Positions 1 to 7,210 of a stretch of DNA of 19,676 bases are shown here, in pieces. The DNA comes from Nitrososphaerota archaeon. GTDB taxonomy: Archaea; Thermoproteota; Nitrososphaeria; Nitrososphaerales; CADDZS01. A model generated the notes under the pieces. That model made no database searches and was not told where the DNA came from. It saw only the letters and a list, made by a program, of their open reading frames with translations. Numbering within the stretch: the first letter of the stretch is position 1; every line of letters starts with the position of its first letter. The position numbers were made by a program, and so were the translations under genes. The stretch lies in assembly GCA_021325255.1 (NCBI GenBank), contig JAJPHP010000045.1, forward strand, positions 1-19,676, given 5' to 3'.

Positions 1-76
1 AATCCATATGGATTCCATAGCCCAGAAGTCATTGAAGGCAAAATAGAGAGATATTCGTCACGGCCTGCACAGGGAC

Positions 77-1258
77 CTATCTTGCTTCTTTTCTGTACGC
101 GAAGAAAATCGCCAGGTCGTATGCTATTTTCGAAAATCCCCCCGAAAGAATAGGGAGTGCCACGAAGCCAGCGGCAAAGAAAACTCCGCTGATTGGCGCG
201 CCAAGAATGCTCGCACCGCTCCTGAACGTATTCGTAATCGCGTTAGCGGAGACTCTGTCGTCTGAATCAAAGATCTCGGCCATGAATGCTTGCCGCGTTG
301 GGACGTCCATTTGTGAGACGCACTGCCTCGCAAAGAGGAAGGCGAGGGAAAGGGCGAGTGAGCCGGCTAGGGGGATCATTATGAGGAAAACGTTGGAGAG
401 CAGGTGAGTGTAGACCATAGTCCTCAGATTGCCTAACTTTTCTGCGATGAATGAGGCTCCGAGGGTCGACACGCCGGTGAGGACGCTAGCAACCAGAAAT
501 ATGACTCCGAGGTCGGCCAGCGTGACATGATACACGTAATAAAACCAATATGAGAGGATAGACTGGGAAACAAAGCCACCACCGAAGGCGTCCATGAAGT
601 TTAGAGCGGAGAGTCTCCTAATGTTGTGCTTACCCCTTTCGGAGATTTCTGAGAGTCCTGCTTTCTTCTTGGCAGCCGACTCTAGGCTGCTCCCCACGGC
701 CTGGTATAGCACAACGAGCAAGAGCCCGACAAGGCCGTAGGCGAGGAAAAGCAGGTGGAAGACGGAAAGACTATCCTTGAAATAGGAGGGGAGCGAGGCA
801 GTTAGGGCTCCCAGCGAGGACGCGGCGTAGCCTATCAGGTTGTAGTACCCGAAGTATCTGCTGATCTTTCTACCCTCGGGTACAAGGTTTGGCAGTACGC
901 CGGTTTCGACGGATTGGAACGGCCCCGCCTCAGTTCCCGTTGTGCTGACGTTTCCTAAGAAGCACGCAATGAGGACCACAGGATAGATTGTAGTGGCAAA
1001 GAGAAGGATGCCGGAAAGGAGCATGAGGACACTGAAGACAAGGAGAATCTTTCGCCGACCTATCAGGTTCCCGTACCAAGTCAGAAGAACGTTAGAGAAT
1101 ATGTTGCCTCCAATAATCGCGGCGATCGCAATGAAGATGTAGAATTGTGGCGTGCCGAGTTGAGCGAGGTAGATCGGAATCAGGATACTAAGAAAACCGA
1201 AGACGAACACTCTGAACCCTTTGCCGATGAAGATGAGTGTGAGTCTGTTATTGCTCAT
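77..1258 (-). CDS. MFS family transporter
   Basis: Predicted polytopic membrane protein of 393 residues, read from an ATG at 1258. Hydrophobic helices run through almost the whole length, about 11-12 in two halves joined by a charged central loop (about residues 195-215). A motif A-like GNLIGRRK at residues 63-70, between the second and third helices, is the MFS signature. The family moves small solutes or drugs using ion gradients; nothing visible fixes the substrate or direction. It stands alone: the next gene to the left is outside the window and the ABC permease on its right ends 356 bases upstream of its start. No clear Shine-Dalgarno precedes the ATG. The C-terminus looks complete. Family call confident, substrate unknown. 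Confidence 0.85.
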   Translation of the reverse strand: MSNNRLTLIFIGKGFRVFVFGFLSILIPIYLAQLGTPQFYIFIAIAAIIGGNIFSNVLLTWYGNLIGRRKILLVFSVLMLLSGILLFATTIYPVVLIACFLGNVSTTGTEAGPFQSVETGVLPNLVPEGRKISRYFGYYNLIGYAASSLGALTASLPSYFKDSLSVFHLLFLAYGLVGLLLVVLYQAVGSSLESAAKKKAGLSEISERGKHNIRRLSALNFMDAFGGGFVSQSILSYWFYYVYHVTLADLGVIFLVASVLTGVSTLGASFIAEKLGNLRTMVYTHLLSNVFLIMIPLAGSLALSLAFLFARQCVSQMDVPTRQAFMAEIFDSDDRVSANAITNTFRSGASILGAPISGVFFAAGFVALPILSGGFSKIAYDLAIFFAYRKEAR

Positions 1259-1614
1259 GATCGCTTGGGCCAGAACTTCCTCTCGCTCTCTCTTTCCATT
1301 TTACGTCTATACCAGAAATGTGGGCCGGTTTGGGAAAGAAGGCGTTTTTATTCTCTGGGTAGCAGGGAAATACACGATGGCATGTTAGCTTATTGAAAGC
1401 TACGCAGACTCATTGTAGCTTTGAGATCATGTCAGAGCGATCCCTTCCAGATTTGAGATGCCCTCTCGTCGCGTACCGACTCTTCTCAAGATCTTCGAGC
1501 GACTGTCATCGTAGAGAGAAGAGTTCGGAGGGGGCAGCAGACCTCACTTTGAGTTTTAAGTTATGAGTGGTAATTTCCTTCCCAGAGGTCTTCAAAAAAG
1601 AATCTGGATAGGAG
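1259..1614. other. 356-base gap with two hairpin-forming inverted repeats
   Basis: No convincing gene on either strand between the MFS start and the permease stop. It should hold the promoter of the MFS gene and the 3' end of the ABC operon. Two perfect inverted repeats are visible: AAAGCTAC (1396-1403) with GTAGCTTT (1415-1422), and ACTCTTCTC (1479-1487) with GAGAAGAGT (1516-1524). They could be folded RNA or operators; neither is followed by a strong T-run. Confidence 0.4.
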
Positions 1615-2481
1615 CTAGGTAAACTCCCTTCGTCTGAAGATCATCAAACTCACGACCAGTCCCACGATAAAATACCCGACCATTATCGCAATACCCTCTG
1701 TTACTGTCGCAAAGTACGTCATCCTCTCTTGGGAGGCCATCATGTGGACGGGGTAGGGCACGATGAATATGTTCATGATAATTTGGGCTCCGTAGTTCAG
1801 GAGAAACCACGGCTCGATGTTAGTCAATCTGCCGAGTACGTTTTCCAGGAGGTTGAAGCCGTAGAGTAGGAGGAAAGTGCTGAAGAGGACCGATATCGCG
1901 CTGCTCTTTATCAGGGAGCTGAAGAAAAAAGCGAGCCCGGTTGCGCCCGCGATCGCAATTGCGCTGAACAGAAAGGACTCCCAGAATTGGAATGATATAC
2001 TGTAGACGCCAAAGTAGAACACTGCGTTGCCGAGCAACAGTGCTTCGAATACGACGAGCATGAATTCCGACGCTGCTAGAGCAGCGATCACCTTGCCGAG
2101 AAAAAGAGAGTACCTCCTCAACGGATTGCCTATCATCGAGTACCCGGTCCTGCTTTGGAACTCGCTCGAGATCGCGTCCCCTCCGAGGAAACTCGCGGGG
2201 AGGGCTATGACCACAACGACCGTATACTCGAGCCAATGCGTGAGAAAGGAAGCAGCGTTTGACATCATCGAAGGCGGGCGGTAGTATCCCACCACTACGC
2301 TCGCTGCCAAGCCTGCGCCGAAAATTATCACGAGCAGCCCGAGAAATCTCTTGGACCTTCGATAGTTGAGAAGCTCGTACTTCGCTATCGTGAAGATCTG
2401 TGATATGTCTCTGGGGACGCGTCCACTATTTGTCCCAGAATTTTCTTTATTTCTTTGTTCCCCGCCGATCATTTTGCTCAC
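1615..2481 (-). CDS. ABC-2 type transporter permease
   Basis: Integral membrane subunit of an ABC exporter, 288 residues. After a polar N-terminus of about 40 residues, a basic stretch (YELLNYRRSKRF) leads into the first helix. About six helices follow, with a C-terminal helix ending in a short basic tail (RRREF). Motifs such as FLGGDAISSEFQSRT after the second helix are typical of ABC-2 permeases, which pair with stand-alone ATPases to export lipids, drugs, peptides or polysaccharides. Its ATG overlaps the stop of the ATPase gene by four bases (ATGA), so the two are translationally coupled and surely partners. As the operon also holds a membrane protein and a regulator, controlled export under envelope or drug stress is possible. 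The substrate cannot be told from sequence. Confidence 0.85.
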   Translation of the reverse strand: MSKMIGGEQRNKENSGTNSGRVPRDISQIFTIAKYELLNYRRSKRFLGLLVIIFGAGLAASVVVGYYRPPSMMSNAASFLTHWLEYTVVVVIALPASFLGGDAISSEFQSRTGYSMIGNPLRRYSLFLGKVIAALAASEFMLVVFEALLLGNAVFYFGVYSISFQFWESFLFSAIAIAGATGLAFFFSSLIKSSAISVLFSTFLLLYGFNLLENVLGRLTNIEPWFLLNYGAQIIMNIFIVPYPVHMMASQERMTYFATVTEGIAIMVGYFIVGLVVSLMIFRRREFT

Positions 2482-3461
2482 GCTCCCTCTCCCTTGCTGA
2501 CCAGTTTCAGATAGAGTTCTTCCAGGGCAGAGCCTGACGATCTCTTGAAACTGACAAGGCCAATCTGCATCGAGGCTAGGAGCGAAACAACAGCCTCCTG
2601 TGTCTCCAGTCCTCCTGAGAATCTGACTCTGACATCACGCTCGCTGGACCTTTCAACCAAGGAAACCTGATCAACACTTTTCAACCTCGAAGCAACAAGA
2701 TTGTAATCTATCGGCCGAGAGAAACTTGCTTCAAAGATGCCGGAGCTCGACGACAACCTTACAGCATTTTCTATAGTATCGTAGAGCAACAGTTTCCCTC
2801 TATCAATCATCGCTACCTCGTCGCAGACTTCAGCGATCTCGTTCAGAAGGTGAGAACTCATGAAGATGAGCCTGTCCTTTTTCTCCTTGATCGACTTCAG
2901 TATCTCCCTGACCTCGGTCATCCCGCGCGGATCGAGGCCCGTAGTCGGCTCATCAAGAAGAAGTATGCTCGGCTGGCCAAGGAGTGACGCGGCGATGTTT
3001 ATCCTCTGTCTCATCCCCCTAGAGAAACTCCCAAACTTCTTGTTGATCCACTCCTCCATACCCACTTCTACCAGAGCATCCTCAACCCCCTTTGACCTCT
3101 CGACCTTCGGTATTCCCTTGATCTCCGCAAACATCGAGAGCGCCTCTCTCGCAGTTAGGGCTGGGTATATCTCCGGAGTCTCTATGAGCACGCCGCAGGA
3201 CTCTAGGGCTCTTTTCTTGTCGTGCCTGATCTCAACGCCGTTGAGATAGGCTTCACCGCTCGACGCCCTTATCATGTCGCAGAATATCTTCAGTGTCGTA
3301 GTCTTTCCAGCGCCGTTTGGTCCTAGAAACCCTACGCACTTTGCTCCCTCAATCTTCAGGTTCAGATTTGAGAGCGCGGTGAAGGACGCGCCGTACTTCT
3401 TTGTGAGATTGATGGCCTCGAGAGACGGCGTGTTGTGGCCACCGGCCATACTGCTCTTCAT
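2478..3461 (-). CDS. ABC transporter ATP-binding protein
   Basis: Nucleotide-binding subunit for the permease that follows it. From the chosen ATG at 3461 (327 residues) the Walker A motif GPNGAGKTT is at 47-55, the signature motif appears as FSRGMRQR at 146-153, Walker B LLLDEP at 167-172, and the switch histidine lies in MSSHLLNE. The SRGM form of the signature is common in ATPases paired with ABC-2 permeases. About 100 residues follow the ATPase core, as usual in this group. The reading frame is open further upstream to 3569, but that extension would overlap the regulator gene and has no family resemblance; a TTG at 3476 is another possible start. The gap to the regulator gene is 50 bases, consistent with one operon. 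Confidence 0.9.
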   Translation of the reverse strand: MKSSMAGGHNTPSLEAINLTKKYGASFTALSNLNLKIEGAKCVGFLGPNGAGKTTTLKIFCDMIRASSGEAYLNGVEIRHDKKRALESCGVLIETPEIYPALTAREALSMFAEIKGIPKVERSKGVEDALVEVGMEEWINKKFGSFSRGMRQRINIAASLLGQPSILLLDEPTTGLDPRGMTEVREILKSIKEKKDRLIFMSSHLLNEIAEVCDEVAMIDRGKLLLYDTIENAVRLSSSSGIFEASFSRPIDYNLVASRLKSVDQVSLVERSSERDVRVRFSGGLETQEAVVSLLASMQIGLVSFKRSSGSALEELYLKLVSKGEGA

Positions 3462-3511
3462 TATAGTTTGACTCAAACGAAAAGAAATTCCCTCCAATTG
3501 ATAGCAAAAAG

Positions 3512-3817
3512 TCAGGCACCGGATCCCAGCTTTGGAAAGCGGAGCCTTCCGACGTATTCCATTATCCACTTCACGAGACCGTCGTAGGTTTCAAGCCCCC
3601 TCTCCGTCAGCACTACGAATCCTCCGTCACCCTCTATCCTGACGAATTGCTTCTCCTGCATCCAGTCGAGGTACTTTACGAGTTTGTCGTATGCCAGGCC
3701 TGTGGAGGTAGCAAGGGCGGTTCTGTTCATCTTGTTCTGCTCCTTGAGAGATTTGATAATCCTCGCGACGACGTAGAGGTCAGGCCTCGAAGCTCGACTC
3801 TGCTCTCCTGTACTCAT
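3512..3817 (-). CDS. winged-helix DNA-binding protein, module copy 1
   Basis: Small regulator of 101 residues from the ATG at 3817. The winged helix spans about residues 11-75, with the probable recognition-helix block NRTALATSTGLAY at 31-43 and a wing near GDGGFVVLT, followed by a C-terminal helix (YDGLVKWIMEYVGRLRF) that may serve in dimer formation. The start lies 38 bases inside the upstream membrane-protein gene; the frame runs on to 3925 but that part only shadows the membrane gene. Its closest relative in the window is the protein at 18367-18726: about 55 of 87 aligned residues agree, and the 13-residue block above is identical. Both probably read the same DNA site. Fold confident; DNA target and ligand unknown. 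Confidence 0.85.
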   Translation of the reverse strand: MSTGEQSRASRPDLYVVARIIKSLKEQNKMNRTALATSTGLAYDKLVKYLDWMQEKQFVRIEGDGGFVVLTERGLETYDGLVKWIMEYVGRLRFPKLGSGA

Positions 3818-4460
3818 TGCTGAACCACCGAAGTTCGTACAACAGAAAATCGAGCGACCGTCCCTCCTTGTACCTCCTAAGGAGGTCTCCGCTCTGGAGG
3901 GCCAGAACCGCCGAAACCGAGACAAAGGCCCAAAGCACGCCGACGAAAAATATCCTGACCCCGAGAAAATGAATCAGCAGTATGCTGCTGAACGACTCTA
4001 GCGCGAAGAAGAGAATCACCATGTAGGCTATGGACTTCAGGATGCCGTAGAGGAGCTGGCTTATCCTACCCACGGAGATCTCGTCGAATGTGGCTTCCCA
4101 GTTTATCTCAGAAAGTATCCTCAGAGCGCCTGGGACTCCTTGCGAGAGGTCCTCTCGCCACGCACCGACCGCCACAGAATTGACCTTGCGCCTGACGAGG
4201 AGCGCTCCTCCTACCAGACCACCAAGGACCACTAACAATGAAATCAAAGAAAGAGCAAAGAAGATCGAAGGCTGGTTTAGGACGCTATTTTCAAGTGCGA
4301 GAATTGAAATTAGGACACGTATTAGAAGATACGCGATTATCGTACAGCCGAGCAGGACTGCGAACTGCTTCAGGCCTTTTGAGAGCGCCTTGTAGCGCTT
4401 CACTTGATCGAGAGCAGACATGAGCTCTCCGACCTTAGCGACGGCACTTTCTTCCTTCAT
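3780..4460 (-). CDS. four-helix membrane protein of unknown function, module copy 1
   Basis: I do not recognise a named family. The protein has 226 residues from the ATG at 4460 (a TTG directly before it is the alternative). An N-terminal cytoplasmic helix (VGELMSALDQVKRY) is followed by two membrane helices (about 30-52 and 67-90), a soluble stretch of about 50 residues containing GAWREDLSQGVPGALRIL, two more membrane helices, and a conserved tail (RRYKEGRSLDFLLYELRWF). Both ends should face the cytoplasm. The N-terminal helix, the WRE..GxPGALR stretch and the SLD..ELRWF tail recur in the protein at 17661-18419. The regulator gene starts inside this gene's last codons, so a sensor or tether for that regulator is a reasonable guess. 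The start sits 40 bases after a TATA-containing element shared with the paralogous operon. Confidence 0.75.
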   Translation of the reverse strand: MKEESAVAKVGELMSALDQVKRYKALSKGLKQFAVLLGCTIIAYLLIRVLISILALENSVLNQPSIFFALSLISLLVVLGGLVGGALLVRRKVNSVAVGAWREDLSQGVPGALRILSEINWEATFDEISVGRISQLLYGILKSIAYMVILFFALESFSSILLIHFLGVRIFFVGVLWAFVSVSAVLALQSGDLLRRYKEGRSLDFLLYELRWFSNEYRRAESSFEA

Positions 4461-4500
4461 CAATTCTATTCTGACAGTATGCCTTGTCTCTTAGCTTCTC

Positions 4501-4518
4501 ATATAAGCAGAACTCACT
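4501..4518 (-). promoter_or_regulatory. promoter element shared with the paralogous operon, copy 1
   Basis: On the minus strand the sequence is AGTGAGTTCTGCTTATAT, ending in a TATA-like box 40 bases before the ATG of the membrane protein. That is 17 of 18 identical to the element at 17107-17124, which lies before the paralogous operon. The TATA part fits archaeal promoters; the conserved AGTGAGTTCYG upstream is where a BRE or an operator would lie. Confidence 0.7.
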
Positions 4519-4702
4519 GCGGGGGAGTTGTTATTGTGCATCGCATTCTATCATTGAAAGATATTTTACGTTATGCGAAAGTCCCAAGTTTGGATGGAAT
4601 TGGGAAAAGAGTAATCTGCGTTCCTAGGAATCACAGTCGAAGATCAAATTTCTGCTCGACCTTCACACCTCCCCAAGGAGAGCGGTCGCGAAGTAATCGC
4701 GA

Positions 4703-5121
4703 TTACACGGAGACGGCCTCGGTATTTCCTAGCTTGATGCTGGTGCCCAGCCGGAGGGAGTTGTGAATCTCTGCCACTCTGTCCGTGTGCCTAATCAATT
4801 CTAGAATCTCTTCTTCGCTTGCTTCGCTTCGACTCTCGCTGAAAAGGAGACGTTCAAAGCCCTCACCGGGTCTCCGCCCCAATCACACCAGACATCCACC
4901 TTCACGATTTTCAATGTCATGCCGCGTTTGGCCGCCTCACGATGCAGGTCGTTTGTGTAACATGCTCCAACGGCGAGTAGAAGTAATTCTCCCCCGTTGA
5001 AACCTATGCCTAGGCCGCCCGCGCTCTCGGGTCTATCAATAGTAACAGTTCTAGGCCCGGACCACCCAACGGCAGCCGAGGCTCCTTCAATGGTTCTTAT
5101 GTGAACCTCAGTTTGCGTCAT
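4703..5121 (-). pseudogene. OsmC/Ohr-like protein, single frameshift
   Basis: The OsmC family reduces organic or other peroxides with a cysteine pair, or binds small molecules. The frame from the ATG at 5121 encodes 106 residues and stops at 4801, short for a family of about 135-145. It includes the characteristic LLLAVGACYTNDLHREA with Cys54. In the next frame the protein plainly continues: EEEILELIRHTDRVAEIHNS and on to a stop at 4703-4705, a normal OsmC C-terminus. One missing base near 4815-4832 explains the break; with it restored the gene would encode 139 residues. A TTTTTAA box about 30 bases before the ATG suggests a leaderless transcript. Either a recent mutation or a sequencing error; the second family cysteine is not evident. 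Confidence 0.8.
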
Positions 5122-5148
5122 ACAGACAACGGATCTCGCCGTAGTAGG

Positions 5149-5156
5149 TTAAAAAC
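5149..5156 (-). promoter_or_regulatory. TATA-like box of the OsmC-like gene
   Basis: GTTTTTAA on the minus strand ends 27 bases before the ATG at 5121. This spacing fits a leaderless archaeal transcript. The match to the TATA consensus is modest. Confidence 0.4.
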
Positions 5157-5174
5157 AAAACCCGGTAAGGGATT

Positions 5175-5726
5175 ATGGACGGAAATTTCATCAAACTACG
5201 GGGTGTGCTAGCTCCGTTTGGGGGAAAAATCGCGGACGCCACGGTGCAAGGATGCCAGCTTCGCTCGGAATGCTTGTCCAGGCCTTTGCGGTTAGCATCT
5301 ACCCCATGCTCGCGCCTAACTCATCTTGGCGGGTTGTGGTGATTGCAATGATGGCCAACGGCGTGGGGTCGGATTTCTTCCTCCCGTCGAATAGCAGCGC
5401 CGTCATAGCGAACTCGAAGCAGGAAATATATGGCGTCGCCTCCAGGCTACTGAGTATGTTTGCAAACATCGGGTCGACCGCGAGCATTGCAGTTACGATA
5501 GTCGGGGGCCGCAACGTCGATACCACGCAGTCAAGAATTCGCAATAATCATAAGTCCGACCACTCTGTGCTTCTCTACTGCGAGCGTGTTCGTCGAGGAG
5601 CCCCACACCGCCTTCTCAGTCTCGATTGGGCTTAGGGTAGCATTCTTCCCCTCACTCGTTCGCGGAGAGGAAAGACGTGGGCAGAGAGGCGTTGCTACGT
5701 CAGAGGGCCCACACAGTGTCAAGTGA
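5175..5726 (+). pseudogene. C-terminal remnant of a DHA2-type MFS transporter
   Basis: Three reading frames join into one piece of a drug/proton antiporter of the EmrB/QacA (14-helix) type. The first frame gives VLAPFGGKIADA, like the motif A loop in the second half of such proteins. From about 5252 the frame changes and reads MPASLGMLVQAFAVSIYPML and onwards through SSAVIANSKQEIYGVASRLL to about 5505. It then shifts again to SQEFAIIISPTTLCFSTASV and ends at the TGA at 5724-5726. At least two frameshifts are needed, and everything corresponding to the first eight or so helices is missing. No start codon or promoter makes sense. It is a dead fragment, probably of a gene once carried here by transfer or deletion. 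Confidence 0.7.
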
Positions 5727-5746
5727 AGGAGACGTGCGGGTAGATC

Positions 5747-6187
5747 TTACTCGTCGTGCCGGGGAAGCGGGAGTATGTTATCGAGGTCCACGGTGTTCTT
5801 CAGCGTCTCGAATTTTTCGAGAAAGGCAACGCCACTGGGTGACGTGCTGTATAAAGTGGTCATCTCCTCGCCGTCGTTGATTCTTTTGATGAGACCTATG
5901 TCGGTCAGGAAAGCTAGGTAATCTTCGAGCTGACCATAGCTCAAATTTGCCTTGTACATGATGTGTGTTTTCCTAGCTCCCTGCCTTGCCACTTTGAGTA
6001 TAGCGGATATTATGGAAAGCCTCGGTCGGTGCTGCTTTCTCTTTCTCCCATTGCCGATGCCAATATTATTGGCAACTGTTGATTGCAAGGCAGTTTGCGA
6101 TGCCTTTACGTCTCCAGTAGTATGTCCATCTTCTCGTTGAATCTCTGGAATGGCGTCGGTTGATGCAATCGACGGGTACGAACTCAT
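5747..6187 (-). CDS. winged-helix transcription regulator
   Basis: 146 residues from the ATG at 6187, apparently intact. The first 50 or so residues are polar and probably disordered, ending in a basic run (RKRKQHRPR, about 48-56). A winged helix follows (about 56-125): LSIISAILKVARQGARKTHI is the first helix pair, MYKANLSYGQLEDYLAFLTD holds the recognition helix, and TTLYSTSPSGVAFLEKF forms the wing and C-terminal helix. This arrangement is that of the small archaeal winged-helix proteins of the HTH_45 kind, abundant in Thaumarchaeota. It is a different subfamily from the two module regulators in this window. It stands alone between degraded genes, so its target is not suggested by context. 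Confidence 0.8.
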   Translation of the reverse strand: MSSYPSIASTDAIPEIQREDGHTTGDVKASQTALQSTVANNIGIGNGRKRKQHRPRLSIISAILKVARQGARKTHIMYKANLSYGQLEDYLAFLTDIGLIKRINDGEEMTTLYSTSPSGVAFLEKFETLKNTVDLDNILPLPRHDE

Positions 6188-6533
6188 GGAATATTTTACC
6201 TGCCTCTGAGATTTCAGATGATAAGATTCGAGGGAAATGAAATTAGCTGAGTTTTCTCTACATTGCTGATATTAAGAGGCAGGCTCTCTATAGTGATTCT
6301 CATATTTTCTCTGCAATCTAAAGAGGGGAATGGCAAGAATCTTTTTCCGGAATGTGGGAGGAGCAAAATTGCAACGGCTCATCGCCGAGAAAACAATGTG
6401 CGACTCCAAGAATCTTGGGCCAAACCGTCCAGAAAAGAGAAGGGAGAGAAAGAGAGAGGGCGACCTGTGAGTAGCCCTCACTAATTGGATTTCCTATCCG
6501 GAGTGATTTCCCATGAAGTATGCATAAGCTGGT
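6188..6533. other. 346-base gap without a recognisable gene
   Basis: Lies between the start of the winged-helix gene and the end of the broken KGG-repeat gene. Open frames of about 70 codons exist on both strands, but their translations have no protein-like character and mirror one another. It must contain the promoter of the regulator; I see no clear TATA box at the expected distance, and no repeat or RNA gene. Confidence 0.4.
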
Positions 6534-6759
6534 CTAGTGCTCTCCGCCCTTCCTGCCCGCCTCTCCCAGGCCTTCTATGTCCTTTGCCCTCTCTTCGCCA
6601 CCTTCCTTCCGATTTCACTAAAGTGCCAGGCCCATACTTTTCTTTGACGGCCTCTCCACCCTTTCGACCGGCTACGCCCAAGCTCTCTCTACCGCGCGCC
6701 CTAACTGCTCCACCTTTACGGCCCGCCTCACTCTTCTTCTCATGGGTACTGCTTGACAT
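6534..6759 (-). pseudogene. KGG-repeat (stress-induced, Con-10-like) protein, two frameshifts
   Basis: KGG-repeat proteins are short, hydrophilic stress proteins with repeated GRKGG motifs, found in bacteria, fungi and soil archaea. From the ATG at 6759 the frame reads two good repeats (AGRKGGAVRARG, AGRKGGEAVKEKYGPG) and then turns into arginine/glycine noise. The next frame supplies SEIGRK and the third supplies GGEERAKDIEGLGEAGRKGGEH, ending in a stop at 6534-6536. Two missing bases, near 6617-6622 and 6602-6607, would restore one protein of about 75 residues with four repeats. The uncorrected frame stops at 6481 instead, without further motifs. A TATA-like box lies about 30 bases before the ATG. 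Real decay or sequencing errors in a G/A-rich stretch are both possible. Confidence 0.75.
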
Positions 6760-6786
6760 CTCTCTATCTTTCTCAGCTCATCTCTC

Positions 6787-6793
6787 TTTTTAT
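6787..6793 (-). promoter_or_regulatory. TATA-like box of the KGG-repeat gene
   Basis: ATAAAAA on the minus strand, 27 bases before the ATG at 6759. The spacing fits a leaderless archaeal message. Confidence 0.5.
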
Positions 6794-7159
6794 CCCGAGT
6801 TACGACATAACGCAAGTTGCAATAAGACGATAGTGAACTTATTTAGGCATTCTCAAACAAACCACTTGCAATTTGTCTCTATATTTGGACTGCGTAGTTT
6901 GCTTGAGAGCTTGAAATGTCATTTGGCGGTGTCATTTTGCTTTTGGCTTCTGCGCACTTGCGGGTGCGTGCTCTGGGAGATTAACGCAATTCAGGTAAGC
7001 CATATTCGACAAAGATGCCATTTCTTTTGAGAAAAGAGATGATGACGTTCCAGAAGAGATCTAAAGCCTCTCCCTATGTTTGGGAAAAGCGACTTGATAT
7101 AGAGATGCATTCCAGCCTGATTCATAATTTATCACAGGTAATTTGCGTCAAGACGAGGC

Positions 7160-7168
7160 TTTATAATT
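7160..7168 (+). promoter_or_regulatory. TATA-like box of the VOC gene
   Basis: TTTATAAT lies about 43 bases before the preferred ATG at 7211, which would place transcription start near 7190-7195 and give a leader of about 20 bases. Confidence 0.5.
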
Positions 7169-7210
7169 CTGGGCATATTTCCGGTTCTCTTGGATTGGGA
7201 AGTACGCCGT

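Larger units (their letters stand above)
6760..7210. other. 451-base AT-rich gap holding two promoters
   Basis: Divergent intergenic region between the KGG-repeat gene (-) and the VOC gene (+). It shows the TATA-like boxes of both flanking genes at its two ends. The middle has no protein-like frame on either strand, no obvious hairpin series and no tRNA-like arm. A long plus-strand open frame covering 6485-7030 is only an artefact of base composition. Confidence 0.4.

Noticed and set aside
1..14. Perfect 14-base palindrome AATCCATATGGATT at the window edge
   Set aside because: About one such palindrome is expected by chance in 20 kb, and no gene start lies next to it.
3462..3569. N-terminal extension of the ABC ATPase
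   Set aside because: It overlaps the end of the regulator gene and has no family resemblance; the core starts normally after the ATG at 3461.
3818..3925. N-terminal extension of the first winged-helix protein
   Set aside because: It only shadows the membrane-protein gene; the paralogue has no similar sequence and an ATG with a good fit lies at 3817.
6807..6817. AACGCAAGTTG also found at about 16820
   Set aside because: Eleven-base matches between two places are expected many times by chance in a window of this size, and the contexts differ.
6485..7030. 181-codon open frame on the plus strand
   Set aside because: It runs opposite to the KGG-repeat gene and on into an AT-rich gap; the product is Pro/Ser/Leu noise without domain character.
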